In this document: positions 11,570 through 20,412 of the stretch, piece after piece
Numbering within the stretch: position 1 is the stretch's first letter
Layout of the letters: each line of letters starts with the position of its first letter
Assembly: GCF_014639075.1 (NCBI RefSeq)
Contig: NZ_BMFS01000002.1
Span: 1 to 64,000, forward strand
Length of the DNA: 64,000 nucleotides
Direction: 5' to 3'
DNA from: Glycocaulis albus
GTDB lineage: Bacteria; Pseudomonadota; Alphaproteobacteria; Caulobacterales; Maricaulaceae
Position numbers and translations under genes: made by a program
The notes under the pieces: generated by a model
What the model was told of the DNA's origin: nothing
The model's database searches: none
The model's input: the letters and a program-made list of their open reading frames with translations, nothing else

Positions 11570-11767
11570 ATGGAACCCAAACGCGCCCCATTATTGAACA
11601 TCATCGCCGCCACGGGCCTCGCGGTCAGCGTGGCTGTCCTGAGCTATGCCGGCTTCGAGGCCCTGTTTTCCAGTCCCACCCTGTCGGCCCTGACGGGCGC
11701 CGTTGTCGGCGGTTTCGTTCTGGGACGGGTCTTGCGTCAGCGCCGCGAACCGGCTCACCGCGCGTAG
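11570..11767 (+). CDS. Small membrane protein, unknown function
   Basis: A 65-aa protein with two hydrophobic segments (about residues 9-30 and 36-53, the second glycine-rich) and a basic tail (RQRREPAHRA). GGAAAG precedes the ATG by a few bases. Its last 13 bp overlap the 3' end of the convergent thioesterase gene. Family not recognised. Coding status rests on the ribosome site and the hydrophobic pattern. Confidence 0.55.
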   Translation: MEPKRAPLLNIIAATGLAVSVAVLSYAGFEALFSSPTLSALTGAVVGGFVLGRVLRQRREPAHRA

Positions 11768-12171
11768 AGCAGAACCTGCGTGCAGCGGAAGAGGGCGAGC
11801 ACCTTGCCATCGGCTTCGTGGCGGGCCGTCGCATCCCAGACCTGTGTGGTACGCCCCAGATGGACCGGCCTGGCTTCGCCCAGCACCCGGCCTTCGCGCG
11901 CCGTGCCCATGAAGTTCGATTTCAGCTCCACCGTGGTGAAGCTGGTGGCGCCTTCGGGCAGATTGGCCATCGCGCCATAGCCGCATAGCGAGTCGACCAG
12001 CGCTATGATGCTGGCCGCATGCAGGAAGCCGTTGGGGGCCAGCAAATCCTCGCGCACGTCGATGTGGCCTTCGACCCTGGCAGGATCGCCATTGGTGATG
12101 ACCAGGCCGACCAGGCCCGGCAGCTTGCCTTCGCTGACGGCGTTTATTGCGTCGAGACCAGCCTCGCTCAC
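11755..12171 (-). CDS. PaaI-family hotdog thioesterase
   Basis: A 138-aa single hotdog-fold protein, probably an acyl-CoA thioesterase. The core FLHAASIIALVDSLCGYGA resembles the PaaI motif, where the Asp after the helix (VDS) is catalytic, and VELKSNFMG and RPVHLGRTTQVWDA follow. It starts with GTG at 12171, whose GTGA overlaps the stop of the upstream reductase, so it is the last gene of a three-gene minus-strand operon. The substrate cannot be told from sequence. Confidence 0.85.
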   Translation of the reverse strand: MSEAGLDAINAVSEGKLPGLVGLVITNGDPARVEGHIDVREDLLAPNGFLHAASIIALVDSLCGYGAMANLPEGATSFTTVELKSNFMGTAREGRVLGEARPVHLGRTTQVWDATARHEADGKVLALFRCTQVLLYAR

Positions 12172-13163
12172 ACTTTCACCAGCATCTTGCCGAGATTGGC
12201 GCCGGTGAAGAGACCGGTGAACGCCTCCGGCATTTTCTCGATCCCTTCATAGACCGTCTCGCGGCTCTTCACCTTGCCGCTCATCATCCAGCTGGAAAGA
12301 TCCTTGATGAACTCGCCCTGCAGGTCGAAATGCTCGGTCACGATGAAGCCGCGCATCATCAGCGACTTGGTGACGATATTGGTCATGTTGTGGGGCCCGG
12401 GCGAGGGCGCTTCATCATTATAGCGCGAGATCATCCCGCAAGCCGCGATCCGCCCGAACTGCTTGAGTACATCCAGCGCGGCCACGAGATGATCGCCGCC
12501 GACATTCTCGAAATAGGCGTCAACGCCCTCCGGCGCAGCATCCTTGACCGCCTTGCGCAGATCCGGCACCGCCTTGTAGTCGATCGCGGCATCGGCCCCG
12601 ATCTCCAGGCAGAAATCGGTCTTGGTCTTGCCGCCGGCGGTCGCAATGACGCGCGCGCCCATGGCCTTGGCGAACTGGATGCCGGCAGAGCCGACCGCGC
12701 CCGCGCCTGCGCTCATCCACAAGGTCTCGCCTTCCTTGAGGCCGATAATGCGCTTCAGGCCCGCATAGGCGGTCAGGCCGGTCAGGCCCGCAATGCCCAG
12801 ATAGGCGTGGGCGGGCAGCAGGTTGGCATCCACCTTCATCAGCCCTTTGGCTGGCGCCACATAGGCTTCGCGCCACCCAAACATGCTCATCACATAGTCG
12901 CCCTCTTTCAGGGCATCGGAGCGCGACTTGATCACCTTGCCGACGGCGCCGCCTTCCATGGCCTTGCCGGGCATGAACGGGTCGATATAGGTCTTCAGCC
13001 CAGCCATGCGCGGGCGCATGTACGGATCGACCGAGAGCCATTCATTGGCCACCAGCACCTCACCATCGGCAGGCTCGGGCAGCTCCACCTCGGCCAGTGT
13101 GAAGTATTCGGGCTTCACCTCTCCGGTGAAATGGCGAACGAGATGGATTTCACGCGATTTCAT
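12168..13163 (-). CDS. NADP-dependent oxidoreductase, zinc-free MDR family (CurA-like)
   Basis: A 331-aa medium-chain reductase without structural or catalytic zinc cysteines, similar in plan to curcumin reductase or leukotriene B4 dehydrogenase-type alkenal/one reductases. Features are LSVDPYMRPRM in the catalytic domain, the cofactor motif SAGAGAVGSAGIQFAK, and YFENVGGDHL. Likely role is reduction of activated C=C bonds with NADPH. The ATG at 13163 lies 4 bp after the upstream membrane gene's stop; an extension to 13262 would overlap that gene and is rejected. Confidence 0.88.
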   Translation of the reverse strand: MKSREIHLVRHFTGEVKPEYFTLAEVELPEPADGEVLVANEWLSVDPYMRPRMAGLKTYIDPFMPGKAMEGGAVGKVIKSRSDALKEGDYVMSMFGWREAYVAPAKGLMKVDANLLPAHAYLGIAGLTGLTAYAGLKRIIGLKEGETLWMSAGAGAVGSAGIQFAKAMGARVIATAGGKTKTDFCLEIGADAAIDYKAVPDLRKAVKDAAPEGVDAYFENVGGDHLVAALDVLKQFGRIAACGMISRYNDEAPSPGPHNMTNIVTKSLMMRGFIVTEHFDLQGEFIKDLSSWMMSGKVKSRETVYEGIEKMPEAFTGLFTGANLGKMLVKV

Positions 13164-13167
13164 GGGC

Positions 13168-14001
13168 TTACTCTTCAGTCTGGAGCGGGGGAGGCGGCGC
13201 CTCCAGGGGACGGGAATCCTGATTAAGGCTAATCGACATGAGCTCGAACAGCGACAGATCATAATTCCACTGCAGGATCAAATGCACGCTGAACATGCCT
13301 GCGGCGAACATGAGAATGGTGGACGGCACGGTGATGATGAGATTGACCAGCAGGAATCCCGCCAGAAGAAGGGGCTTGAGCCCGTAGGCGCCAGACGCGA
13401 CTCGCATGATGGCAATGAAGAAGACGATGGCCGAGAGTCCCTGTGTGGCTAGGAAGGCAAGCTCTCCGAGCAACAGCGCCGGCACACACAGCAACGATAC
13501 GATCAGCATCGCATTATTGGCCGACAGATAGCACTGGAAGTGTGTCCACCAGCTCAGCGAAGGCCGGAAGGCTTTGATGACCACCAGGTAGGGAATCGCT
13601 CCCACCGCCATCAGGGGCCAGTTCAACAGGGCGCCCCACCGCCCCACCGTGGCGGACACTTCTGTGAAGCTAAGCCCTTGTTCGGCCAGATGGGCTTCAG
13701 CGAGATCCCACCCCGCTGGCGCCAGCAGGGCCTCCAGCGAATAGAATGCGGGCAGGCCAAAAAAGGCCGCTATGCCGAACTGCAGGCCCATCAGGCTGAT
13801 AAACAGACGCAAGGGCGAGAAATAGGCGCGCGTGCCACGGACGATGTCGCGGGCCACACGCGGGGTGAAAATCAGGGTGTCGACAAGGGTCCTGAACGCC
13901 AGAGGTATCAGCGGCAGGCCGGTCAGATCGCTGGCGATCTGGCTCGCCGACTGCCCAGTCTCCGGACCGGCTGGCGGCGTCTCATTCTGATTTGCGCTCA
14001 T
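13168..14001 (-). CDS. Multi-pass membrane protein, DUF3667-like core
   Basis: A 277-aa inner membrane protein with about five hydrophobic segments between residues 60 and 250. The region FTPRVARDIVRGTRAYFSPL resembles the FxxPxxxxxxRxxGxRxxYxSP core of DUF3667 proteins, though the N-terminal zinc ribbon of that family is absent. Function unknown. The ATG at 14001 follows GGGGGAG; a TTG six codons earlier is less likely. First gene of an operon with the MDR reductase and the thioesterase. Confidence 0.7.
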   Translation of the reverse strand: MSANQNETPPAGPETGQSASQIASDLTGLPLIPLAFRTLVDTLIFTPRVARDIVRGTRAYFSPLRLFISLMGLQFGIAAFFGLPAFYSLEALLAPAGWDLAEAHLAEQGLSFTEVSATVGRWGALLNWPLMAVGAIPYLVVIKAFRPSLSWWTHFQCYLSANNAMLIVSLLCVPALLLGELAFLATQGLSAIVFFIAIMRVASGAYGLKPLLLAGFLLVNLIITVPSTILMFAAGMFSVHLILQWNYDLSLFELMSISLNQDSRPLEAPPPPLQTEE

Positions 14002-14116
14002 AATCGCCCGCTCCCCCAATCGGGTATCATGGTAGCGATGCTGCGCCTGCGGGCAATGGGAACTTGCCTGCTTTCCCCCTTTGTCAGACCGCGTTCAAAA
14101 TGCAAACTCCGCCGCC

Positions 14117-15061
14117 ATGACACAGTCTTTTCAACCCTTGCGCGCCGGGGTCGTGGGCGCGGGCGTCTTTGGCGGCTATCACGCAGGCAAATACGCTGGC
14201 GATGAGCGTACCGAGTTTATCGGCGTGTTCGACCCGGTGCGTGACCGCGCGCGGGCGATTTCGCGTCAGTACGGGGCCATCGCCTTCACCTCGCTTAACG
14301 CGATGATCGAGGAAGCCGATATCATCACGGTGGCGAGCCCGGCCCTGTTTCACCACGACGCGGCGCACCGGGCCCTGTCGGCCGGACGCCATGTCCTTGT
14401 TGAAAAGCCGATCTGCGCCACGGTCGAAGAGGGACGCGAGCTCCTGGACCTGGCGGAGAAGTTTGGCCGCGTGCTGCAAGTCGGCCACCAGGAGCGCTTT
14501 GTCTTTGCCGCGATGGGACTGTTCGGCGACTTACCGCTGGCGCGTACCCTGTCCGCCCGCCGGATGGGCACGCCGTCACCGCGCAATCTGGACGTCTCCG
14601 TAACGCTGGACCTGATGATCCATGATATCGATCTTGTACTGGCGCTGGCGGGCAGCGTCCCGTCAAGGATCGAGGCACAGATGCGTGCCGAACGGGGCGG
14701 GCTTGCCGATCATGTGGTGACGCGGCTGGAATTTCCCTCCGGACTGGCGGCCGAACTGGAATCGAGCCGTGTCGCGCCTGAGCGCGACCGGGTCATGACC
14801 ATCGGGTTTGAGGGCGGTGCGGTGCTTGATGTCGATTTCGTCCGCAAGCGCTTCGAGAACGGGGCGGGACTGGCCCTGAACCCGGACTTCGCGGAAGCGC
14901 CCATGGCGAAGGATTCGCTGGGCGCCAGCGTGCAGAACTTCGTCTCGCGCGTGCTTGATCCAGCCCATGCCAGCCCGGCGGCGGACGGGCGGGCCGGGTT
15001 GCAGGCTCTGGAGACGGCCATGGCCATTGACGCTGCTGCTGGCAGCCTCAGCCGAATGTAG
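14117..15061 (+). CDS. Gfo/Idh/MocA family oxidoreductase
   Basis: A 314-aa NAD(P)-dependent oxidoreductase. The N-terminal Rossmann fold has GVVGAGVFGGYHA, followed by the family signature EKPICAT and the C-terminal catalytic domain with DLMIHDIDLVLAL, whose His lies in the usual D-x-x-x-H-D context. The substrate is probably a sugar or nucleotide sugar, but it cannot be assigned. The ATG at 14117 is preferred over a TTG at 14081 that would add 12 non-conserved residues. Located 86 bp upstream of gltX on the same strand. Confidence 0.9.
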   Translation: MTQSFQPLRAGVVGAGVFGGYHAGKYAGDERTEFIGVFDPVRDRARAISRQYGAIAFTSLNAMIEEADIITVASPALFHHDAAHRALSAGRHVLVEKPICATVEEGRELLDLAEKFGRVLQVGHQERFVFAAMGLFGDLPLARTLSARRMGTPSPRNLDVSVTLDLMIHDIDLVLALAGSVPSRIEAQMRAERGGLADHVVTRLEFPSGLAAELESSRVAPERDRVMTIGFEGGAVLDVDFVRKRFENGAGLALNPDFAEAPMAKDSLGASVQNFVSRVLDPAHASPAADGRAGLQALETAMAIDAAAGSLSRM

Positions 15062-15147
15062 GCGCGCCGCATTTGACGCCTGCCAGCCGGCATGGCAAAG
15101 CCAGCGACCTTCATCTCAGCCACGAACCACCATTTGGAAATCTGTCC

Positions 15148-16494
15148 ATGTCCGTCAAAGTCCGCTTCGCGCCAAGCCCGACCGGGCTCATTCATGTGGG
15201 CAATGTCCGCATTGCCCTGATGAACTGGCTGTTTGCGCGCCGCGAGGGCGGGACGTTCGTTCTGCGCATAGACGACACCGATCTGGAGCGCTCCACCAAG
15301 GTGTTCGAGGACCAGATCATCGAGGACCTGCGCTGGCTCGGCCTCGACTTTGACGAGCGCTTCAACCAGTCGCAGCGTTTTGACCTCTATGAGGCCGCGC
15401 GGGCGAAGCTCGTCGAGACCGGCTTCCTTTATGCCTGCTACGAGACCGAGGAAGAGCTGGACCGCAAGCGCAAGCTGCAACGTGCACAGGGAAAGCCGCC
15501 GGTCTATGACCGCGCCGCACTCGCCCTGACCGATGTGGAAAAGGCAAAACTGGAGGCCGAGGGGCGCAAACCTCACTGGCGCTTCAAGCTGTCAGGCGGG
15601 CGCATCGAGTGGAATGATCTGGTGCGTGGTGCGAGCCATATCGATACCAGTTCGGTCTCCGATCCCATCCTGATCCGCGAGGACGGGAGCTATCTCTATA
15701 CGCTGCCGAGCGTCGTCGATGACCTCGAGGCGAAGATTACTCACGTGATCCGCGGTGAGGACCATGTGACCAACTCGGCCGCCCAGATCGAGATTTTCGA
15801 GGCGCTTGGCGGCAAGGGCAGCGCGCCGGCCATGGCGCATTTCCCGCTTCTGGTTGGCTCGGATGGCGAAAAGCTCTCCAAGCGCATTGGCGGGTTGTCA
15901 GTGAAGGCCCTTCGCGAGGAGGAGGGGATGGAGCCGATGGCGATCCTCTCCCTGCTGGCCAAGCTTGGCACGTCCGACCCGATCGAGGCGCGCGCCGATC
16001 TGGCCTCGCTCGTCTCTGAGCTCGATTTCTCCAAGGTCTCGCGCACGCCTGCACGCTTCGACTTTGCCGAGATGGAGCGCCTGAACGCCAGATTGCTCCA
16101 CGAGGCCAGCTTCCTCGCGGTGAGGGACCGGCTGGAAGCGCTGGGCATTACCGCGGGCGAGACGTTCTGGAATGCCGTGCGCCCCAATCTCAACCGGCTG
16201 AAAGACGCCGCGGACTGGTGGCAACTGGTCGAGGGCCCGATCACGCCGGTGATCGAGGATGCGGACTATGCCGCCAAGGCAGCATCCCTGCTGCCCGATG
16301 GCGAACTGACCCGCGAAAGCTGGGGCGCGTGGACCAGCGCCATCAAGGCAGAGACCGGCCGCAAGGGCCGCGAGCTTTTCATGCCGCTGCGCCAGGCGCT
16401 GACCGGACAGAACCACGGGCCGGAAATGGATATGGTGTTGGCGTTAATCGGCCGTGAGAAGGCACTGGCAAGGCTGTCAGGGCAGGCGGCTTAG
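15148..16494 (+). CDS. gltX: Glutamyl-tRNA synthetase
   Basis: A class I aminoacyl-tRNA synthetase, 448 aa. The HIGH-type motif is HVGN in APSPTGLIHVGNVR near the N-terminus and the KMSKS-type motif is KLSKR in GEKLSKRIGG. Many alphaproteobacteria carry two gltX copies, one charging tRNA-Glu and one tRNA-Gln for amidation. Which copy this is cannot be settled from the window. The ATG at 15148 begins the conserved MSVKVRFAPSP and has GGAAA upstream; the frame upstream to 15073 is not conserved. Confidence 0.95.
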   Translation: MSVKVRFAPSPTGLIHVGNVRIALMNWLFARREGGTFVLRIDDTDLERSTKVFEDQIIEDLRWLGLDFDERFNQSQRFDLYEAARAKLVETGFLYACYETEEELDRKRKLQRAQGKPPVYDRAALALTDVEKAKLEAEGRKPHWRFKLSGGRIEWNDLVRGASHIDTSSVSDPILIREDGSYLYTLPSVVDDLEAKITHVIRGEDHVTNSAAQIEIFEALGGKGSAPAMAHFPLLVGSDGEKLSKRIGGLSVKALREEEGMEPMAILSLLAKLGTSDPIEARADLASLVSELDFSKVSRTPARFDFAEMERLNARLLHEASFLAVRDRLEALGITAGETFWNAVRPNLNRLKDAADWWQLVEGPITPVIEDADYAAKAASLLPDGELTRESWGAWTSAIKAETGRKGRELFMPLRQALTGQNHGPEMDMVLALIGREKALARLSGQAA

Positions 16495-16511
16495 AGGTTC
16501 TCACACAAACC

Positions 16512-16586
16512 CTCGTTTCACCGGCGTACGCCGGTGCCCAGTCTTTCTGGGCCCCGACTTTCGTCGGGGAAACGCGATCATTTCGC
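16512..16586. repeat. Palindromic intergenic repeat block 4
   Basis: Two hairpins sit between gltX and a convergent gene: arms 16519-16525/16530-16536 (CACCGGC/GCCGGTG) and 16552-16558/16563-16569 (CCCCGAC/GTCGGGG, loop TTTC), the second followed by GAAACGC as at the other loci. It may double as a 3'-end structure for gltX. Confidence 0.8.
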
Positions 16587-16618
16587 TGACACCTCGCCCA
16601 CGAAGGGCGGAGGACCCC

Positions 16619-17146
16619 TCACAAAAACCCTTCCGGCACGGGCTTGTGCGTGCGGATTTCCTCGTCTGTCAGCTCTTCCAGCTCGTGCGGAAAGACCAGC
16701 CAGTCATTGGTCTCATGGACATGATAGTCGGGCCTCAGGGGCGTCTCATTGCGTTGCGGCTTGAACCAGGCGACGGCGGTACGCACCTCGTAGCGCCCGC
16801 CCAGAGCGTCGAGAACCGCCGCGAGCGTGTGGCCCCTGTCGAGCACGTCATCGACAACCAGAAGGCGGCTTCCAGGTGACAGAATGGACGTAAGCGCATC
16901 CAGACCGGATATGGCAATCTGCGCCTTGCGCTCATCAATGCCGGTGTAGGAATGGGCGGCAAGCGGCGAGTGCCCGGCATTCCAGCCCTTGAACGCCAGT
17001 GCTTCGTGCAAGGCAATGGCAACCGGGCAGCCTCCGCGCCACAGCCCTGCCAGGTGGTCCGGCTGCCATCCGCTGCTCATCACCGCCATTGCCAGCGTAT
17101 ACCCGTCGCGAACGAGGCTGTCGGCGGTAAGAAAGCGCTTCTCCAT
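16619..17146 (-). CDS. Phosphoribosyltransferase (Hpt/Gpt-like)
   Basis: A 175-aa type I PRTase. The PRPP-binding loop is VVDDVLDRGHTL, with a preceding stretch GLWRGGCPVAIAL that matches the pyrophosphate-binding loop region of purine PRTases. The likely substrate is hypoxanthine, guanine or xanthine, but the hood region is too divergent to decide. The ATG at 17146 has GGAAAA about 10 nt upstream. The frame extends 27 codons further without conservation. Confidence 0.85.
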   Translation of the reverse strand: MEKRFLTADSLVRDGYTLAMAVMSSGWQPDHLAGLWRGGCPVAIALHEALAFKGWNAGHSPLAAHSYTGIDERKAQIAISGLDALTSILSPGSRLLVVDDVLDRGHTLAAVLDALGGRYEVRTAVAWFKPQRNETPLRPDYHVHETNDWLVFPHELEELTDEEIRTHKPVPEGFL

Positions 17147-17247
17147 CAGGACTTTTCCAGCTTCATGTGAAGTTTTTTGCGAGTGCGGGAACGCAATTTG
17201 AAGGGCGGCGTTATCTGGTCGTGTCAATTATCGGAAAGGATAGCAAT

Positions 17248-17424
17248 ATGCTACGTCTAGCGCTGGCCTTCTTTATCGTCGCGATTATCGCAGCAGTGTT
17301 CGGCTTTGGTGGTATTGCCGCCGGTGCCGCCAGCATTGCCCAGATACTTTTCTTCCTCTTTGTGGTGCTGTTCCTGATCGCCCTCGTCGTTGGGCTGATC
17401 CGCGGTCGTTCGCCGAGGATATAG
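17248..17424 (+). CDS. DUF1328 (UPF0391) small membrane protein
   Basis: A 58-aa protein with two closely packed hydrophobic helices, starting MLRLALAFFIVAIIAAVFGF and continuing GGIAAGAASIAQ, the recognisable UPF0391/DUF1328 pattern (YtjA-like). Function unknown in the family, though members are often stress-induced. AAGGA at about 10 nt supports the ATG at 17248; the 27 upstream codons are not part of the family. Confidence 0.88.
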   Translation: MLRLALAFFIVAIIAAVFGFGGIAAGAASIAQILFFLFVVLFLIALVVGLIRGRSPRI

Positions 17425-17453
17425 TTCACGCCCTTCAGGGCGGACCGTCAGTG

Positions 17454-17481
17454 AGGCCGGGCTTTCCCCTTAGCCCGGCCT
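17454..17481. terminator. Hairpin overlapping the tyrS stop codon
   Basis: A 10-bp inverted repeat (17454-17463/17472-17481, AGGCCGGGCT/AGCCCGGCCT, 8-nt loop) lies between the convergent DUF1328 gene and tyrS. The last codons and stop of tyrS are part of it. On the minus strand the loop reads AAGGGGAAA, so there is no clean U tract; termination is plausible but unproven. Confidence 0.45.
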
Positions 17482-18705
17482 TACTAGTGCGTGACGTTTC
17501 TTGCCGACAGAGAGCTTGATGACGCCGTCCTTGAGCTCGGCAATGGACAGGCTGAACGCCATGTCACCCGCTGCGGCGTCATTCACTTTCACCGCGCCTT
17601 CGCCAATCTTGCGCTTGGCTTCGCCCTTGGAAGCGCAAAGCCCCGCATCGACCAGCGCGTCGAGCAGGGCAATGCCAGCATTCAGGTCGGCCGTGATGGC
17701 CGGCAAGGCATCGCCCGCGCCGCCGCCTGCGAAGGTTGCCTTTGCCGTCGCTTCGGCCTTCTCTGCCGCCACCTTGCCATGCAGCATTTCGGTCGCGGCA
17801 TTGGCGAGCGCGATCTTGGCATCGTTGATTTCCGCGCCCTGCAGCGCTTCAAGGCGCGCGATCTCGTCCAGCGGGATGTCGGTGAACAGCTTCAGAAAAC
17901 GGCCGACATCGGCATCCTCGGTATTGCGCCAGAACTGCCAGTACTCGTAAGCGCTTTTCATGTCGGCATTGAGCCAGACGGCGCCGTCTGCCGTCTTGCC
18001 CATCTTGGCGCCCGACGCGCTGGTGATGAGCGGGGTGGTGAAGCCGAACACCTCGGCGCTGTCCACGCGGCGGCACAGCTCCACCCCGTTGATGATATTG
18101 CCCCACTGGTCCGCGCCGCCCATTTGCAGGGCCGTGCCGAACCGCCGGTGCAGCTCAAGAAAATCCACCGCCTGAAGCAGCATGTAGTTGAACTCCAGGA
18201 AGGTCATGGGCTGTTCGCGGTCCAGGCGCAGCTTTACGCTGTCAAAGCTGAGCATGCGGTTGATTGTGAAATGCGTGCCGTAATCGCGCAGGAAATCGAG
18301 ATAGCCGTACTCCGCCAGCCATTCGTCATTGTTGACGACGATGGCCTCTTTCATGTCGAGCAGAGCGCCGAAGGGCTTTAATATACCCTCCTTGTTCTCT
18401 TCGATGACGTCCGGCGTCAGCATGGGGCGGCTGGTGTCGCGCCCCGTCGGGTCGCCCACTTTCGTGGTTGCGCCGCCCATCAGCACGACAGGCTTGTGGC
18501 CAGCCTGCTGGAGACGCCGCAGCAGCATGATCTGGACCAGCGAGCCGACATGGAGCGAACGCGCCGTCAGGTCAAAGCCGATATAGCCGCTAAGCGTTTC
18601 CCTGGCCGCGCGCTTGTCCAGCCCGTCAATATCGGTCGCCTGATAGAGATAGCCGCGCTCCACCAGCGTTTTGACGAGTTCCGACGCATAAGTGCTTGCG
18701 GCCAT
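17470..18705 (-). CDS. tyrS: Tyrosyl-tRNA synthetase
   Basis: A class I synthetase, 411 aa. It shows [14 protein letters not shown] (HIGH variant), the tyrosine- and ATP-binding [10 protein letters not shown], the KMSKS variant KMGKT, and a C-terminal S4 RNA-binding domain ([19 protein letters not shown]). The ATG at 18705 has GGAAAG upstream. The longer frame to 18828 crosses into the divergent anmK gene and is rejected. Divergence from anmK over 94 bp is an arrangement common in alphaproteobacteria. Confidence 0.95.
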   Translation of the reverse strand: MAASTYASELVKTLVERGYLYQATDIDGLDKRAARETLSGYIGFDLTARSLHVGSLVQIMLLRRLQQAGHKPVVLMGGATTKVGDPTGRDTSRPMLTPDVIEENKEGILKPFGALLDMKEAIVVNNDEWLAEYGYLDFLRDYGTHFTINRMLSFDSVKLRLDREQPMTFLEFNYMLLQAVDFLELHRRFGTALQMGGADQWGNIINGVELCRRVDSAEVFGFTTPLITSASGAKMGKTADGAVWLNADMKSAYEYWQFWRNTEDADVGRFLKLFTDIPLDEIARLEALQGAEINDAKIALANAATEMLHGKVAAEKAEATAKATFAGGGAGDALPAITADLNAGIALLDALVDAGLCASKGEAKRKIGEGAVKVNDAAAGDMAFSLSIAELKDGVIKLSVGKKRHALVRPG

Positions 18706-18799
18706 GGCTGAGGGCTTTCCTGTGAATGCGAATAGCGCGCTAATAGCAGCATTGCACGCGGGTATGGAAGGCGCAGGGCCACCGGATGGGTGAACTAAC

Positions 18800-19909
18800 A
18801 TGAAGCTGGTGGGCCTGATGAGCGGCACCTCGCTGGACGGGGTAGATGCCGCATTGCTGGAAAGCGATGGCGAAAGGCTGATCCGCTTCGGCCCCGGTCT
18901 TGAGCGCCCCTACACGCCGTCAGAGCGCAAGGTGCTGCAGGCGGCCGTCGATGCCGCGCTGCAATGGCGATGGCAAGGCGAAGCGCCGGGCGTGTTCGCC
19001 GGGGCTGAAGCTGTCCTCACCACCACCCATGCCGAAGCTGTGGAAGCAGTGTGCGCCAAGGCGGGCACCGCGCCATCAGAGCTCGATGGCGTGGGCTTTC
19101 ACGGCCAGACCGTGTTGCATCAGGCGCCCAAAGACGGCGTGCCGGGCCGCACGCTGCAGATCGGGGACGGGCAGGCGCTAGCCGCGCGGCTGGGCTGCCG
19201 GGTGGTCTTTGACTTCCGCTCCGCGGATGTGGCCGCAGGCGGGCAGGGCGCGCCTCTGGTGCCCGTCTATCACCGGGCTCTGGCCGAATGGTCGGGGCTG
19301 GAGCGCCCGCTGGGCGTCATCAATATCGGCGGGGTCGCCAATATTACGCATGTCAGTACGGACGGCACGCTGACGGCCTTTGATACCGGCCCGGGCAACG
19401 GGCTGATCGATGCCTTTATTGAGGCCCATACCGGCGAAGCCATGGACAAGGACGGTGCCATCGCCGCGCGTGGCCGTATCCACGAAGCGGCCTTCGCGGA
19501 GTTCCTTTCCAACCCCTATTTCACCGCTCCAGGACCAAAATCACTCGACCGCTGGGATTTTTCCCTCGATGCGGTACGCAATCTGTCGCTTGAAGATGGC
19601 GCGGCGACCCTGACCGGTCTGACGGCAAAGACGATAGCCATGGGCGTTGCGGCCCTGCCAGGCGCGCCGGAGCGGCTTGTGCTGTGCGGGGGCGGACGGC
19701 GCAACAAGACGCTGGCCGAACTGATCGCGGCGGCTACAGGTTTGCCGGTCTACGCGGCAGAGGCGCTGGGCTGGCGCGGAGATCTGGTAGAGGCCGAAGC
19801 CTTCGCCTTCCTCGCCGCACGGGTGATGGCGGGCCTGCCCTACACCTTCCCCGGCACGACGGGCGTGGCAGCGCCGATGGGCGGGGGGAAGGTGGTGGAG
19901 GGGGCTTAG
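18800..19909 (+). CDS. anmK: Anhydro-N-acetylmuramic acid kinase
   Basis: Phosphorylates and opens 1,6-anhydro-MurNAc during murein recycling, giving MurNAc-6-phosphate. The 369-aa chain has the N-terminal phosphate loop [38 protein letters not shown] and the C-terminal LCGGGRRN. It fits with the two transglycosylase-type proteins elsewhere in the window, which would generate anhydro-muropeptides. Ribosome site weak (GGGTGAA). Confidence 0.95.
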   Translation: MKLVGLMSGTSLDGVDAALLESDGERLIRFGPGLERPYTPSERKVLQAAVDAALQWRWQGEAPGVFAGAEAVLTTTHAEAVEAVCAKAGTAPSELDGVGFHGQTVLHQAPKDGVPGRTLQIGDGQALAARLGCRVVFDFRSADVAAGGQGAPLVPVYHRALAEWSGLERPLGVINIGGVANITHVSTDGTLTAFDTGPGNGLIDAFIEAHTGEAMDKDGAIAARGRIHEAAFAEFLSNPYFTAPGPKSLDRWDFSLDAVRNLSLEDGAATLTGLTAKTIAMGVAALPGAPERLVLCGGGRRNKTLAELIAAATGLPVYAAEALGWRGDLVEAEAFAFLAARVMAGLPYTFPGTTGVAAPMGGGKVVEGA

Positions 19910-19960
19910 ATGGATAAGGAACTTCAGCGGACCGCTTGAGAGATTTATTTTGACGTTGTG

Positions 19961-20230
19961 ATGGGCCTTTTACGCGGGTTTCTGTTTGTGGCGCTCGCGA
20001 TGCTGGTGCTGATTACAGTCTTGATCATCCACCACTTCATCGAAGACGGAAGGAGCTTGCAGGAGTGGTTGCAGCTTCTGCTTGTTTTGCCGGCGGCATT
20101 TGGTCTGCCGCCATCAAAATGGGTCCCGGCTCGGGGGCCGGGACCCCGGTATTTGCCGCCAAGCCTTTCAACCGGGTTCCCGGGCTTGACCCGGGACCCA
20201 TGCGGGCGGGACACCGGCTTGCGCCGGTGA
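19961..20230 (+). CDS. Possible small membrane protein running into a repeat block
   Basis: An open frame of 89 aa whose first 45 or so residues look like a real membrane helix plus an amphipathic segment (GLLRGFLFVALAMLVLITVL, then HHFIEDGRSLQEWLQLLL). From about residue 53 the codons lie inside palindromic repeat block 5, and the tail (proline, glycine and arginine) is repeat-derived. No clear ribosome site; GTG at 19958 or ATG at 19961 could start it. It may be a gene whose 3' end was replaced by the repeat, or not a gene at all. Confidence 0.35.
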   Translation: MGLLRGFLFVALAMLVLITVLIIHHFIEDGRSLQEWLQLLLVLPAAFGLPPSKWVPARGPGPRYLPPSLSTGFPGLTRDPCGRDTGLRR

Positions 20231-20365
20231 AACGCAGGAAAGCTGCAAGAGTTTGTGTCCCTGTCATCCTCCGGCCGCGTAGCGGCCGGGGGGCGCATGC
20301 ATGCAAAGAACCCGCTAGCGTCAAGCTCTCAGGCGTGGATCACCGGCATCCCCGCCTCCGCGGGG
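20121..20365. repeat. Palindromic intergenic repeat block 5
   Basis: Five inverted repeats in a row: 20121-20129/20138-20146 (GGGTCCCGG), 20179-20184/20190-20195 (CCCGGG around CTTGA), 20212-20218/20223-20229 (CACCGGC/GCCGGTG), 20271-20278/20282-20289 (CCGGCCGC/GCGGCCGG) and 20350-20355/20360-20365 (CCCCGC/GCGGGG). The first three are the same classes seen at other loci, here in the opposite orientation to block 6. Confidence 0.85.
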
Positions 20366-20412
20366 ACAGGTAAAGCGGGTGATGACAACGAGAAAGGGCG
20401 AGGGAAAAACCG

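Noticed and set aside
19945-20298. Minus-strand frame of 117 codons over repeat block 5
   Set aside because: Most of its translation is read from the palindromic repeats and there is no ribosome site.
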